From NCBI GenBank assembly GCA_027619975.1, contig JAQCGX010000019.1, forward strand, positions 1 through 56,387: a stretch of DNA of 56,387 nt, written 5' to 3'. The number at the start of each line of letters is the position of its first letter. Positions within the stretch are counted from its first letter, which is position 1. Positions 25,579 through 33,976 of the stretch are shown here, in pieces. A program made the position numbers and the translations under genes. This DNA is from Nitrospinota bacterium (GTDB taxonomy: Bacteria > Nitrospinota > Nitrospinia > Nitrospinales > VA-1). Under the pieces are notes generated by a model. The model had not been told where the DNA came from. It searched no databases and saw only the letters and a list, made by a program, of their open reading frames with translations.

Positions 25579-25923
25579 CTACACAACTTCATTATTAATA
25601 TCAAGAAGTGCAACCTTTGGCGCATGCTTTTCAACTTCAGGGTCTATAATACCATAAGCCGCAATTATGATGCGATCATTAATCTGAGCCAGACGGGCGG
25701 CGGCTCCATTAAGGGAGAACACTCCGCTGCCGCGTTTCCCTATTATGGCGTAAGTGATAAAACGGTCGCCGGTGTTAATATTATAAATATGAACCTGTTC
25801 ATACGGGGCGATACCCACCCGTTCCAACAAGTTTTCATCAATTTCGATGCTACCTTCGTAGTCCATTTTGGTGTCGGTGACACGGGCCCGATGAAGTTTG
25901 GATTTTAACATTATTCGCTGCAT
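25579..25923 (-). CDS. panD: Aspartate 1-decarboxylase
   Basis: Makes beta-alanine for pantothenate. The 114-residue proenzyme has the self-cleavage site YEG-S (G24-S25), where Ser25 becomes the pyruvoyl group. It also has the family motif GSGVFSLNGAAARL. The start at 25923 fits both the E. coli-type N-terminus (M-x-R-x-M-L-x-x-K-L-H-R) and a GGGAGA site five bases before it. It overlaps the 3' end of panC by 13 bases. It is the last gene of the panB-panC-panD unit. Confidence 0.95.
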   Translation of the reverse strand: MQRIMLKSKLHRARVTDTKMDYEGSIEIDENLLERVGIAPYEQVHIYNINTGDRFITYAIIGKRGSGVFSLNGAAARLAQINDRIIIAAYGIIDPEVEKHAPKVALLDINNEVV

Positions 25924-26771
25924 TTCACTCTCCCTACAATGCAATTATCTATTAAACGAGTCTTGCCAATCCGAACGGCAAGGGCTATCAAGGAACTTCC
26001 CTTAATTTCTTCCTGCTCTATAAAGCTTTCTGGATCACATACTGAAATATAATCGATTTCTGCTTTGTCATACTTTTCTATCTGTTCGCGAATTTCCTGC
26101 CGTATCTTCTGCGCGGAGGATTCTCCGTTTAGAACTCTTTGTCGGGCTGCATCCAGGGCGCGGGAGAGAGATAGCGAAGGCTCTGTTTCCTCTTTGGATA
26201 AATAGAGGTTCCTGGAACTTTTTGCCAGCCCCTGAGGTTCTCTGACAATGGGCAGGCGTTTGATGGATACGTCCAGGTCCAGATCTCGAACCAGGCTCTC
26301 TATCACCGTTGCCTGTTGCCAGTCTTTGTTGCCGAAAAAAGCGGCATGCGGTCGAACAATATTAAACAGCTTGAGGACAACGGTGGCGACACCCCGGAAA
26401 AACCCCGGGCGGCTCTTGCCGCACAGGTGATCGGTGATTTCCTCAACAGTGACAAAAGTTTTATAGCCCTTCGGGTACATGGTGTTTCGAGAGGGCAGAA
26501 ATAACACGTCCACTCCGGCGGTTTCCAGTTGTCGCTGATCTGCTTCCAGATTTACCGGGTATTGGTCGAGGTCTTCATTTTCGCCGAACTGGGTGGGGTT
26601 GATAAAAATACTGGCCACCGTCACATCGCAGGTAGAAACGGATTCCAGGACCAGGCTCATATGACCTTCGTGCAGACAGCCCATGGTGGGAACAAAACCA
26701 ATGGTTTTGTGCGAACTTCTGACTTGATCGGACCATTGCTTCATCCCGGTGATGGATTTAATGATTTCCAT
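25911..26771 (-). CDS. panC: Pantothenate synthetase
   Basis: Joins pantoate and beta-alanine with ATP. 286 residues with the HIGH-type motif PTMGCLHEGH (H34, H37) and FVPTMG, INPTQF, FFGNKDWQQ and SSRN motifs of the family. The KMSKS-like region reads GLAKSSRN where most relatives have GLAMSSRN or GLALSSRN, a lysine at a usually hydrophobic position. It overlaps panB by 14 bases at its 5' end and panD by 13 bases at its 3' end, so the three are a coupled operon. Confidence 0.96.
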   Translation of the reverse strand: MEIIKSITGMKQWSDQVRSSHKTIGFVPTMGCLHEGHMSLVLESVSTCDVTVASIFINPTQFGENEDLDQYPVNLEADQRQLETAGVDVLFLPSRNTMYPKGYKTFVTVEEITDHLCGKSRPGFFRGVATVVLKLFNIVRPHAAFFGNKDWQQATVIESLVRDLDLDVSIKRLPIVREPQGLAKSSRNLYLSKEETEPSLSLSRALDAARQRVLNGESSAQKIRQEIREQIEKYDKAEIDYISVCDPESFIEQEEIKGSSLIALAVRIGKTRLIDNCIVGRVKCSE

Positions 26772-27612
26772 CGGAATTGTCCACTTTTTTAAGCGATTGT
26801 TTTTCGTTCCCGTAAGAGTGTTCTTTTCCCGGAAATGCGCCTGAGCGCACTTCTTCGATATAGCTGCCTACCACCTTTTTTATTTCCGCGTTCAAATTCG
26901 CATATTTCTTGACGAACTTGGGAGTGAAGTCCTGCGTCAATCCCAAAAGATCGTGAAGGACCAGGATCTGGCCGTCGCAATGAGGTCCCGCGCCAATCCC
27001 GATGGTTGGAATTTTCAAGCAATCCGTGATTTCACCTGCCAGGTCACTGGGAATTCCTTCGAGAACAACGGCAAACGCGCCAGCCTTTTCCAGTTCGCGG
27101 GCGTCCTGTTTGATCTGTCGGGCTTGAAGCAAATTCTTCCCCTGTACTTTATAGCCGCCAAATTGATGCACGGATTGTGGGGTGAGGCCGATGTGTCCCA
27201 TCACCGGGATTCCCGCCTGGACGATGGCGTGCACTTTTTGAGAAACCTTGACGCCGCCTTCGAGTTTGACCGCCGCCGCCCCTCCTTCCTGAAGGAAACG
27301 ACCGGCATTGGCGATCGCCTGCTCGTCGGAAATCTGGTACGACATAAAAGGCATGTCTCCAACAATCAGGCTGTTTTGGACCCCCCGTTTAACAGCCTGG
27401 GTAAGCAGGATCATTGCATCCATGGTGACAGGAAGGGTGTTGGAAAATCCTAGTGCGACCATGGCGAGAGAGTCTCCCACAAGGATGATGTCGATATCCG
27501 TTGCGTCCAGTATCCTGGCGAAGCAGAAATCATAGGCTGTCAGAGCCGTAATTTTGGACCGGGAATTTTTCTTGCCGATGATGGACGGTATGGTGACTTG
27601 TTTTCTATCCAT
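26758..27612 (-). CDS. panB: Ketopantoate hydroxymethyltransferase
   Basis: Adds the hydroxymethyl group from methylene-tetrahydrofolate to ketoisovalerate. From ATG 27612 (GGAGA six bases before) the protein has 284 residues with family motifs ALTAYDFCFARI, VGDSLAMVALG, GGAAAVKLEGG and GIGAGPHCDGQILVLHD. A longer open frame reaches 27699, but it would run through the terminator hairpin at 27681-27717, so the shorter start is right. It is the first gene of the pan operon. The C-terminal tail (GNEKQSLKKVDNSDGNH) is polar and overlaps panC. Confidence 0.96.
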   Translation of the reverse strand: MDRKQVTIPSIIGKKNSRSKITALTAYDFCFARILDATDIDIILVGDSLAMVALGFSNTLPVTMDAMILLTQAVKRGVQNSLIVGDMPFMSYQISDEQAIANAGRFLQEGGAAAVKLEGGVKVSQKVHAIVQAGIPVMGHIGLTPQSVHQFGGYKVQGKNLLQARQIKQDARELEKAGAFAVVLEGIPSDLAGEITDCLKIPTIGIGAGPHCDGQILVLHDLLGLTQDFTPKFVKKYANLNAEIKKVVGSYIEEVRSGAFPGKEHSYGNEKQSLKKVDNSDGNH

Positions 27613-27680
27613 GACAGTTCTCCTGAACAGCTGAACGTTGGACCTGAAAACAGGGAAGCCTAAACTCGCGGCGGGGGAAT

Positions 27681-27717
27681 AAAAAAATAAAAAGCCCACC
27701 GACGAGGAAGGATGGGC
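27681..27717 (-). terminator. Rho-independent terminator after the deoxynucleoside kinase gene
   Basis: On the minus strand GCCCATCC and GGTGGGC form a seven-pair stem with one bulged base, followed by TTTTTATTTTTTT. It lies between the kinase stop at 27829 and the panB start, so the pan operon needs its own promoter between 27613 and 27680; none was clear. Confidence 0.7.
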
Positions 27718-27828
27718 AGGCTGGAAATTACAATAAATCGCATCTTCTGAGTTTGAGGCCTTGATGAAAAGGTCCCCCTACGAACACGATCTACTATGAA
27801 TCAATTTTCTTGCCCCGTCCCGGTCCTG

Positions 27829-28488
27829 TCAGGATCCAAGCGGATTGTAATACTCTCTGCCAATTTTATGATGATTGATCTTATTAATCAACTCCTGAAG
27901 GTCAATTTTTTTTTCGACGAAATCAATCTCGTTGGTATTGACGACCAGAAGAGGGGTTTCCGAGTAATAAAAGAAAAAATTGTTAAAGGCCTTATTGACG
28001 GCTTCCAGATAATCCCAATCCAGATAGAATTCATAATCTCGGCTTCTTTTTTCGATCCGTTCTTTAAGAATATCCGTATCGGCTTGCAGAAAAATGACCA
28101 GATCCGGTTTCGGGGGACGAAACTTTATCAGGTCAAATATTTGATTATACAGCTGAAGTTCATGGCTCTTTAAATTAAGGTTGGCGAAAAGGGGATCTTT
28201 TTGAAACAGAAAATCCGTTAAAACCACCGAATTGAAGAGGTCTCTTTGTGCCAGATTCAGGTATAGGCTGTAGCGGTTCAGTAAAAAAAAAATTTGCGTC
28301 TGAAAGGCAAACGATTCCTTGTCCTGATAAAATTTAGGGAGAAACGGATTTCCTTCGTCATTCTCAAGAACCAGTCTGGCGTCAAATTGTTTTCCCAGCA
28401 ATTTGACCAAAGATGTTTTCCCGGCTCCAATCGCGCCTTCTACCGCGATGAAATTTGGCTCGATCACTGATTTTGTTAGGGTGACCAT
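27829..28488 (-). CDS. Deoxynucleoside kinase (dNK/dGK family)
   Basis: Phosphorylates deoxynucleosides for salvage. 219 residues with the P-loop GAIGAGKT at 18-25 and the LID-region motif ERIEKRSRDYE near 150. An L-D-F-LFQKD segment sits in the place of the DRS-type motif. Length matches bacterial deoxyguanosine and deoxyadenosine kinases. Which base it prefers cannot be read. A good terminator follows. The upstream neighbour is a response-regulator gene in the same direction, about 100 bases away. Confidence 0.87.
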   Translation of the reverse strand: MVTLTKSVIEPNFIAVEGAIGAGKTSLVKLLGKQFDARLVLENDEGNPFLPKFYQDKESFAFQTQIFFLLNRYSLYLNLAQRDLFNSVVLTDFLFQKDPLFANLNLKSHELQLYNQIFDLIKFRPPKPDLVIFLQADTDILKERIEKRSRDYEFYLDWDYLEAVNKAFNNFFFYYSETPLLVVNTNEIDFVEKKIDLQELINKINHHKIGREYYNPLGS

Positions 28489-28584
28489 AGAAAGAATTAA
28501 AATCCGGTTAAAAAGTCATGTTGCCAAATCAAGGCATCAGTTGGAATCGGAACCCCTGGGGATGCTGGCTGTCGGGGAAGTCGG

Positions 28585-28950
28585 TCATTGCGAACTAATT
28601 TCACCAAGAATATCCTTGATCGTGGACTTCAATTCCCGGAGGTCGGCGGATTTTACCACATACGCATCGGACGCCCAGACCCGAAAATCCTGTTTATAGC
28701 GTCCATAGGCGGAACAAAGGATCACGGGGATATCGTTCTTATCTTCCTTTAATTTTCTCATAAACTCAATGCCATCCATTCCGGGCATCTTAATATCCAG
28801 GGTGATGATATCCGGTTTGTCCTGCTGGATTTTTTCCATCGCCTCTTCCGCAGTTGCCGCCACGGTGACTTGATAGCCGCAATCTTCCAGTTCTTCTTTG
28901 TAGAGAAATCTGATATTTTGCTCGTCATCAACCACCAAAATTTTTTTCAT
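28585..28950 (-). CDS. Single-domain response regulator (CheY-like)
   Basis: 121-residue receiver domain: acidic pair D8-D9, phosphorylation site D52 (IITLDIKMPG), and lysine K99 (VVKSAD). A serine (CSA) occupies the usual Ser/Thr site. No output domain. The histidine kinase gene at 29312 lies upstream in the same direction and is its likely partner; the 360-base gap between them is largely filled by a MITE-like element. AGGATATG precedes the ATG. Confidence 0.9.
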   Translation of the reverse strand: MKKILVVDDEQNIRFLYKEELEDCGYQVTVAATAEEAMEKIQQDKPDIITLDIKMPGMDGIEFMRKLKEDKNDIPVILCSAYGRYKQDFRVWASDAYVVKSADLRELKSTIKDILGEISSQ

Positions 28951-29046
28951 ATCCTGCTCCAGGCTGGAAAACAGTATTCAGGGAATAATCGCAGAAATTC
29001 CTTTCTAAAATAAAACCGTAAGATACAAACCGATAAATAAATCATA

Positions 29047-29270
29047 GGCATCTCTAAAAATTGACTAAATGCTCCTAATCGTCAATTTAAGGGAATAGCT
29101 TTGTTTTAGTGGGACAGGCTTTCCAGCCTGTCCGCACGGGACACTAGAAAGGCGGAATTAAATTCCGCACTTCCGCATAAACTTTAAGGATAGGTCGCCC
29201 GTGCCACTGATATAAGAAATCCTTGTACAATGTTCAATTTCCTGTAATAAACTAATTTTTAGAGATGTCC
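29047..29270. mobile_element. MITE-like element with terminal inverted repeats and a 5-bp target duplication
   Basis: Left end GGCATCTCTAAAAATT (29047-29062) and right end AATTTTTAGAGATGTCC (29254-29270) are inverted copies differing by one inserted base. TCATA occurs immediately outside both ends (29042-29046 and 29271-29275), as expected for a target-site duplication. The 224-base interior has no gene and holds two palindromes: GGACAGGCT-TTCC-AGCCTGTCC (29112-29133) and GCGGAATT-A-AATTCCGC (29152-29168). It is a non-autonomous insertion between the histidine kinase and receiver genes. Confidence 0.65.
29112..29133. repeat. ACAGGCTTTCCAGCCTGT palindrome, copy 1
   Basis: Nine-base arms around TTCC. 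Its 18-base core is identical to the palindrome at 33908-33929. This copy lies inside the MITE-like element. A degenerate relative (GGGGCAGGCTGTCC) is near 56006-56020. Confidence 0.65.
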
Positions 29271-29311
29271 TCATAAAATTAGCGGGACACTCGTTGTTTA
29301 TAATAATCGCA

Positions 29312-31201
29312 TCAATTTTGCAATGGTAAATGAAGAAATACAGTAACTCCACGTCCAAAATTATTCTCGACTTGAATGGTTCCCCCATGAATTTCGATAA
29401 TTTTTCGAGAAATGGAAAGCCCCAATCCGGTACCGGAAGATTTTGTGGTGAAAAAGGGATTAAAAATATTTTCAAAAATATCCTGAGCGATCCCGCCACC
29501 AGTATCCTCAATACGCACGGTGATTACATTTTTTCCGCCGATATATTTTTCATGATAGGTTTGTATGAAGAGTTCTCCGCCTGATGGCATGGATTCCATC
29601 GCATTATAAAACAGATTGATCAGCACCTGTTTGATTTTTGGCTTGTCAAGCTGAAGAGGAGGAAGATCCTTTTCCAGTTGCCGATGTACGGCGATACCTT
29701 TCATAAAAAACCCTGATTTGAATAGAAAAACCCCCTCTTCGAGAAGCTCATTGATATCGCATGCCTCGCGCTCCAGAACACCGGCTTTCGAATACATCAG
29801 GATATTTGTCAAAAGTTTTTCCAGACGATCGACTTCGGACATAATGATATTGGAATAATCCGCTATATTCTTTAATTCTTCATCGTGATCAAATTTCTCG
29901 GAAAATTGTTTGATTTTTTTTTCGAGGCGGCGGGCGAATCCGCCGATGGAAACCAGCGGATTTTTGATTTCGTGCGCCACCTCTGCGGATATTTCCCCCA
30001 AAGCGGCCAATTTTTCCGATTGCACCAGTTGCTCTTTGGCGGAGAGAAGTTCTCTATTGGTCTCCAGCAGCTTGGTGAGCAATCGGGAGTTTTCAATCAC
30101 CCAACTCGCATGCGTGGCAAACCGGGTCAAAAGACGGAGTTGCTCGTCTGAGATGGGTTGGTTGTTATATCGGTTATCCACCAGGATGACCCCTAAAACC
30201 TCCTTGTGGGCAATGAGTGGTATGGTGGCAAAAGCATTCGTTCCCAGGGCGTGAAGGAACTCGTCGTTGACCAGAGGATGGTTACTTGCATCGGTGACAT
30301 TGAAAGGAGTTTTTTGAATCACCGTTTCGACCAGGATGTTTGTCCCCGGCTGGATGGGGAAACGCAAACTTTGAGCGAATTGATTGAATCCGGAATTTTT
30401 ATATTCATCCTTATCCGCCTCGGTGACAATCCAGTGCAGCATATTTTGCTTTTTGCGTCCCCATTCGGCCCAGATGCGGAAGGCATCTTCCGGAGTATCC
30501 GGTCCGAGGCCCATGTATCCCTGCAGGGTATCGGTTTTTTCGTTGATGATAAAAATCATGGCCCGGTTGAATCCGCCGGCTTCTCCCATGGTGATGCCGC
30601 TTAAGATAATCCATAGGCCATGTTCGAGTTTGATGGATGTTTGCACCGCCAGGCTGATATCGTAAAAAATTGTTTGCTCTTTAAGGAGCATTTGACTGTT
30701 GTTATATAGAATGGCGTTTCTAATGCATCCGGACATCTGGCTGGCGATGGTTTCCATAATGAGGATCTCAAGGTCGGTGAACTCCCTTTGTTCCACAGTA
30801 TGAACATTGACGACGCCAATAGATTGTTCATTCACCAGGATGGGAACCGACAGCATGGATTTAAATTTTTCTTCTTCTATTTCGGGAAAGTAGACAAATC
30901 GCGGGTCATTGTGGGCGTCACTGAGAGCCAGGGTGGACTTGTGCTGGGCAACCCAGCCGGTGATGCCCTTGCCAATTTCCAGACGGACGAACGGGGAGGT
31001 ATCCTGGCGAAGTCCGTTGCTTGCTCTTAAGTCTAGAAATTTGCAGCTTTCATCGGCGAGATAAATCGAACAACCGTCGATATATAATTTGGTTTTGATG
31101 GTCTCGATGATTTGTGCCAGGGTTTCATCGAGATCCAGCGTGGAGTTGGCAATGCGGGTGATATCCTGAAGGATTTCGACACCCAGTTTATTTTTTTTCA
31201 T
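29312..31201 (-). CDS. Soluble sensor histidine kinase with two GAF domains
   Basis: 629 residues with no membrane segment. GAF domains span roughly 18-165 and 185-370. The HisKA domain has H410 in SAEVAHEIKNPL, and the HATPase domain has NLFYNAMES, EDTGGGI and SSGTGLGLSISRK. It would sense a cytosolic small-molecule or redox signal through GAF and phosphorylate a separate regulator, most simply the receiver at 28585. It begins six bases after the glgA stop and is thus likely co-transcribed with galT and glgA, an unusual partner set for a kinase. Confidence 0.93.
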   Translation of the reverse strand: MKKNKLGVEILQDITRIANSTLDLDETLAQIIETIKTKLYIDGCSIYLADESCKFLDLRASNGLRQDTSPFVRLEIGKGITGWVAQHKSTLALSDAHNDPRFVYFPEIEEEKFKSMLSVPILVNEQSIGVVNVHTVEQREFTDLEILIMETIASQMSGCIRNAILYNNSQMLLKEQTIFYDISLAVQTSIKLEHGLWIILSGITMGEAGGFNRAMIFIINEKTDTLQGYMGLGPDTPEDAFRIWAEWGRKKQNMLHWIVTEADKDEYKNSGFNQFAQSLRFPIQPGTNILVETVIQKTPFNVTDASNHPLVNDEFLHALGTNAFATIPLIAHKEVLGVILVDNRYNNQPISDEQLRLLTRFATHASWVIENSRLLTKLLETNRELLSAKEQLVQSEKLAALGEISAEVAHEIKNPLVSIGGFARRLEKKIKQFSEKFDHDEELKNIADYSNIIMSEVDRLEKLLTNILMYSKAGVLEREACDINELLEEGVFLFKSGFFMKGIAVHRQLEKDLPPLQLDKPKIKQVLINLFYNAMESMPSGGELFIQTYHEKYIGGKNVITVRIEDTGGGIAQDIFENIFNPFFTTKSSGTGLGLSISRKIIEIHGGTIQVENNFGRGVTVFLHLPLQN

Positions 31202-31207
31202 AAGACC

Positions 31208-32668
31208 TCACTTCTTCAGGGCACGCATATAGACCTGACAGTATTTTCGGGCCGCTCGGTCCCAGCTGTGATCCACCTCCATGCCATTCAACATCAGCCG
31301 ACGCCAATCTTTCTTCTTTTGGTAAAGGGACAACGCCTTTTGCACCGCTTGAAAGAAGGAATCAACTTCAAACTTTTTAAATTTAAAACCCGTTCCCTTC
31401 AACGTTTTTTTATTAAACTCCTTTATGGAGTCCTGCAACCCCCCCACCGCGCGGACAACAGGGATGGTCCCGTATTTCAAAGCATACATTTGCGTCAGCC
31501 CGCAGGGCTCATATTGCGAAGGCATCAACAAAAGATCGCTACCAGCCAGAATTTTATGGGCTAACTTTTCATCAAATCCGATATGAGTACCGATTTGATC
31601 CGGGTACCGTTTGCTCATCTGCAAAAAATATTTTTCATATTTTGGGTCTCCAGAACCCAGAATGATCAGTGCCGCCCCAGTAGCCAGGATGTCGTCCATG
31701 GTTTCTATGACCAGTTCGATTCCCTTCTGACTCGATAGGCGGGTGACCATCGACAGTATGGGAATTTTATCAGTGACCTTGAGAGAAAATAAGTCTGCCA
31801 GGTTGCTTTTGCAAGCGGCTTTTCCCTTTATGGATTTTGGGTCGTAGTTTTTTGCGATCCACGGGTCGAGAGCAGGATTCCATTCCAGGGTATCGACGCC
31901 GTTTAATATACCAAACAGATCCTTAGACCGATTGCGCAGAACGCCATCCATTTTAAAGCCAAAAGCTTTGGTCTGAATTTCTCGGGCATAAGTGGGGCTC
32001 ACAGTGTTCAGAAGATCCGCGTACACCAACCCGGATTTTAAAAAGCTGAAATAGTTATAAAACTCGACCCCCTCAGGCGTGTATACCGAGAAAGGCAGAC
32101 CGGAGGCTTTCAGTTTAGCAGAGGGAAAGTTTCCCTGATACCCCAGGTTGTGGACGGAAAAAAGGGTGCGGGTATTTTGGAACCATCGGTCCTTGGCGTA
32201 AATGGTTTTAAGATAAGCCGGGACCAGCCCGGTTTGCCAGTCATTGCAATGAATGATGTCAGGTTGAAAACCCAGAGATTTGCAAACCTCCAGAATGGCT
32301 CGGCAAAAGAAAATGAACCGCTCCGCGTTATCCGGGTAATCGCCATGAGAGGTGCCATAAATTTGATCGCGGAAATAATAGGTATCGTTGGCTACGAAGT
32401 AAATGGGGATGTTTTCATTGAGGCTTCCAAGAAATAAAAATCCTTTTTTCCTGGTTGCCCCTATAGGCACGTCAATGTCCAGACCAACGGGATGAATGCC
32501 GAGTGGGCATTTCGCGACGGATTTATATTTCGGCATGATGACTCGCACATCGTGCCCCAGTTGTTTTAAGGCTTTGGGCAGGGAGCCGGTAATATCGGCG
32601 AGGCCTCCGGTCTTCGCGTAGGGGTAAACTTCCGATGAGGCGATGAGTATCTTGAGTTTTTGAGCCAT
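31208..32668 (-). CDS. glgA: Glycogen synthase
   Basis: Elongates alpha-1,4-glucan from ADP-glucose (or UDP-glucose). GT5 family, GT-B fold, 486 residues. The ADP-glucose site motif KTGGLAD is at 19-25, with LFSVHNLGYQG near 170, and the C-terminal sugar-nucleotide region reads PSQYEPCGLTQMYALKYGTIPVVRAVGG near 400. Start ATG at 32668, six bases after the galT stop. Complete for the family. Glycogen storage is implied; the branching enzyme and ADP-glucose pyrophosphorylase are not in the window. Confidence 0.95.
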   Translation of the reverse strand: MAQKLKILIASSEVYPYAKTGGLADITGSLPKALKQLGHDVRVIMPKYKSVAKCPLGIHPVGLDIDVPIGATRKKGFLFLGSLNENIPIYFVANDTYYFRDQIYGTSHGDYPDNAERFIFFCRAILEVCKSLGFQPDIIHCNDWQTGLVPAYLKTIYAKDRWFQNTRTLFSVHNLGYQGNFPSAKLKASGLPFSVYTPEGVEFYNYFSFLKSGLVYADLLNTVSPTYAREIQTKAFGFKMDGVLRNRSKDLFGILNGVDTLEWNPALDPWIAKNYDPKSIKGKAACKSNLADLFSLKVTDKIPILSMVTRLSSQKGIELVIETMDDILATGAALIILGSGDPKYEKYFLQMSKRYPDQIGTHIGFDEKLAHKILAGSDLLLMPSQYEPCGLTQMYALKYGTIPVVRAVGGLQDSIKEFNKKTLKGTGFKFKKFEVDSFFQAVQKALSLYQKKKDWRRLMLNGMEVDHSWDRAARKYCQVYMRALKK

Positions 32669-32674
32669 TATCGA

Positions 32675-33679
32675 TTATGAGGGAAGCTGGGTATTGCGCA
32701 GGGTTTCCGCCGCTACCTCGGGAAGAACGGGGTTGATGTAAAATCCGGTTCCCTGCTCGAAGCCCGCCATTTTAGTCAGCTTCGGCATGATCTCGATGTG
32801 CCAGTGGTAATGTTTGCCATGATCTCCATTCACCGGGGAGGTGTGCAGAACAAAGTTATAAGAAGGCGCCTCCAGAGCATAACGCATTTTCATCAAGGAT
32901 TCTTTCAACAAACTGGCCAAACAGGAAATATCTTCCGCCGCACAGTCTTCAAAACGGTCCGAATGGAATTTTGGCAGAAGCCACATTTCAAAAGGAAACC
33001 GCGGAGCGTAGGGGCACAGGGTGATAAACCGGTCATTTTCGTTCACGATGCGGAGACCAACAGCTTTCTCCTGCGCGATGATGTCGCAAAAAATACAGCG
33101 GTTTTTTACAACAAAGTGTCTTTGCGCTCCGGCGATTTCATCCGAGACCAGCTCGGGGACGATGGGAAGGGCGATCAACTGACAGTGAGAATGTTCCAGC
33201 GTGGCACCTGCCGCTTCCCCGTGATTCTTGAATATCAGAATATATTGAAACCGCGTGTCTTTCTTAAGATCCAATATCCTATATTTGAAGGTCCATAAAG
33301 CATCTTCCACTTTCTTTTCCGGGAGCAGGTCCAGGTCCGCTTCGTGGTCGGGGGATTCAATGATGACCTCATGCGCGCCTATGCCGTTCATCATTTCGTA
33401 CAGGCCATCCGAAGATCGGTCCATCTGGTCTTCGATTTTCAAAGCGGGAAACTTGTTGGGAACAACCCTGAGTGTCCAGCCGGGAGTATTTGGAAGTGAA
33501 TTTTCCGGCCTGAAGGCCAGTATTTCAGGGGGTGTGGTGCTTTCATTGCCCTGGCAAAAGGCGCAACTGGCTTTATGGAGTTTCTTTTCCGGGGGCGGAA
33601 AATCCTGGGGTCGCTGTCCCCGCTCAGGGGAAATGATGACCCAGCGGTTCAGTATGGGGTCTTTTCTGAGTTCGGGCAT
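32675..33679 (-). CDS. galT: Galactose-1-phosphate uridylyltransferase
   Basis: HIT-superfamily nucleotidyltransferase, 334 residues from the ATG at 33679; a longer frame to 33775 starts in a hydrophobic stretch unlike the family. Catalytic triad HSHCQ (H163, H165, Q167) follows the family pattern HxHxQ. Zinc ligands C39/C42 (CAFCQ) are present, with a second CIFCD pair. It begins RKDPILNRWVIISPERGQRP as in GalT proteins. Next to glgA, so it may act in hexose-phosphate supply for storage glucan; a related ADP-type transferase activity cannot be excluded. Confidence 0.9.
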   Translation of the reverse strand: MPELRKDPILNRWVIISPERGQRPQDFPPPEKKLHKASCAFCQGNESTTPPEILAFRPENSLPNTPGWTLRVVPNKFPALKIEDQMDRSSDGLYEMMNGIGAHEVIIESPDHEADLDLLPEKKVEDALWTFKYRILDLKKDTRFQYILIFKNHGEAAGATLEHSHCQLIALPIVPELVSDEIAGAQRHFVVKNRCIFCDIIAQEKAVGLRIVNENDRFITLCPYAPRFPFEMWLLPKFHSDRFEDCAAEDISCLASLLKESLMKMRYALEAPSYNFVLHTSPVNGDHGKHYHWHIEIMPKLTKMAGFEQGTGFYINPVLPEVAAETLRNTQLPS

Positions 33680-33827
33680 GGGAAACGGGTCCGTGTAAAG
33701 TACTTTATTATAGGAGAAAAAGGTCGTAAGGGCTAATAAAGGCTTCATACTAAGAAAGGGAGTATAGAATGTCAATCAGGGATGCTGGGGGAAGCTTTTT
33801 TCAGAATGGATAAAGTGGCAAAAGACG

Positions 33828-33856
33828 TTGAACATCAAGTTTTAAAACTCTATAAT
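33828..33856 (+). promoter_or_regulatory. Promoter of coaBC
   Basis: TTGAAC (33828-33833), 17 bases, TATAAT (33851-33856). The -10 box is perfect. The leader would be about 115 bases and contains the AACCCG-CAGTC-CGGGTT hairpin and the palindrome at 33908-33929. Confidence 0.65.
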
Positions 33857-33907
33857 CATTTAAAACCAACAGTTTAATAATTGAACCCGCAGTCCGGGTT
33901 GTTAGTA

Positions 33908-33929
33908 GCACAGGCTTTCCAGCCTGTGC
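33908..33929. repeat. ACAGGCTTTCCAGCCTGT palindrome, copy 2
   Basis: GCACAGGCT-TTCC-AGCCTGTGC, nine-base arms, in the leader of coaBC. Shares its 18-base core with 29112-29133. It would form a stable hairpin in the coaBC mRNA about 50 bases before the start codon. Confidence 0.65.
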
Positions 33930-33976
33930 ACAATTTAATTTTGCGAATCAGTATTTTTAAAAAGAGTTAAAAATTT

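Noticed and set aside
27612-27699. N-terminal extension of PanB to 27699
   Set aside because: It passes through a rho-independent terminator hairpin and lacks family similarity; the ATG at 27612 has GGAGA upstream.
28951-29311. Possible small RNA gene upstream of the receiver gene
   Set aside because: The structured part is fully explained by the inverted ends, target duplication and internal palindromes of the MITE-like element.
29158-29511. A 117-codon open frame on the minus strand over the end of the histidine kinase and the MITE-like element
   Set aside because: It begins inside the kinase gene in another frame and ends in the inserted element. No ribosome-binding site or family match.
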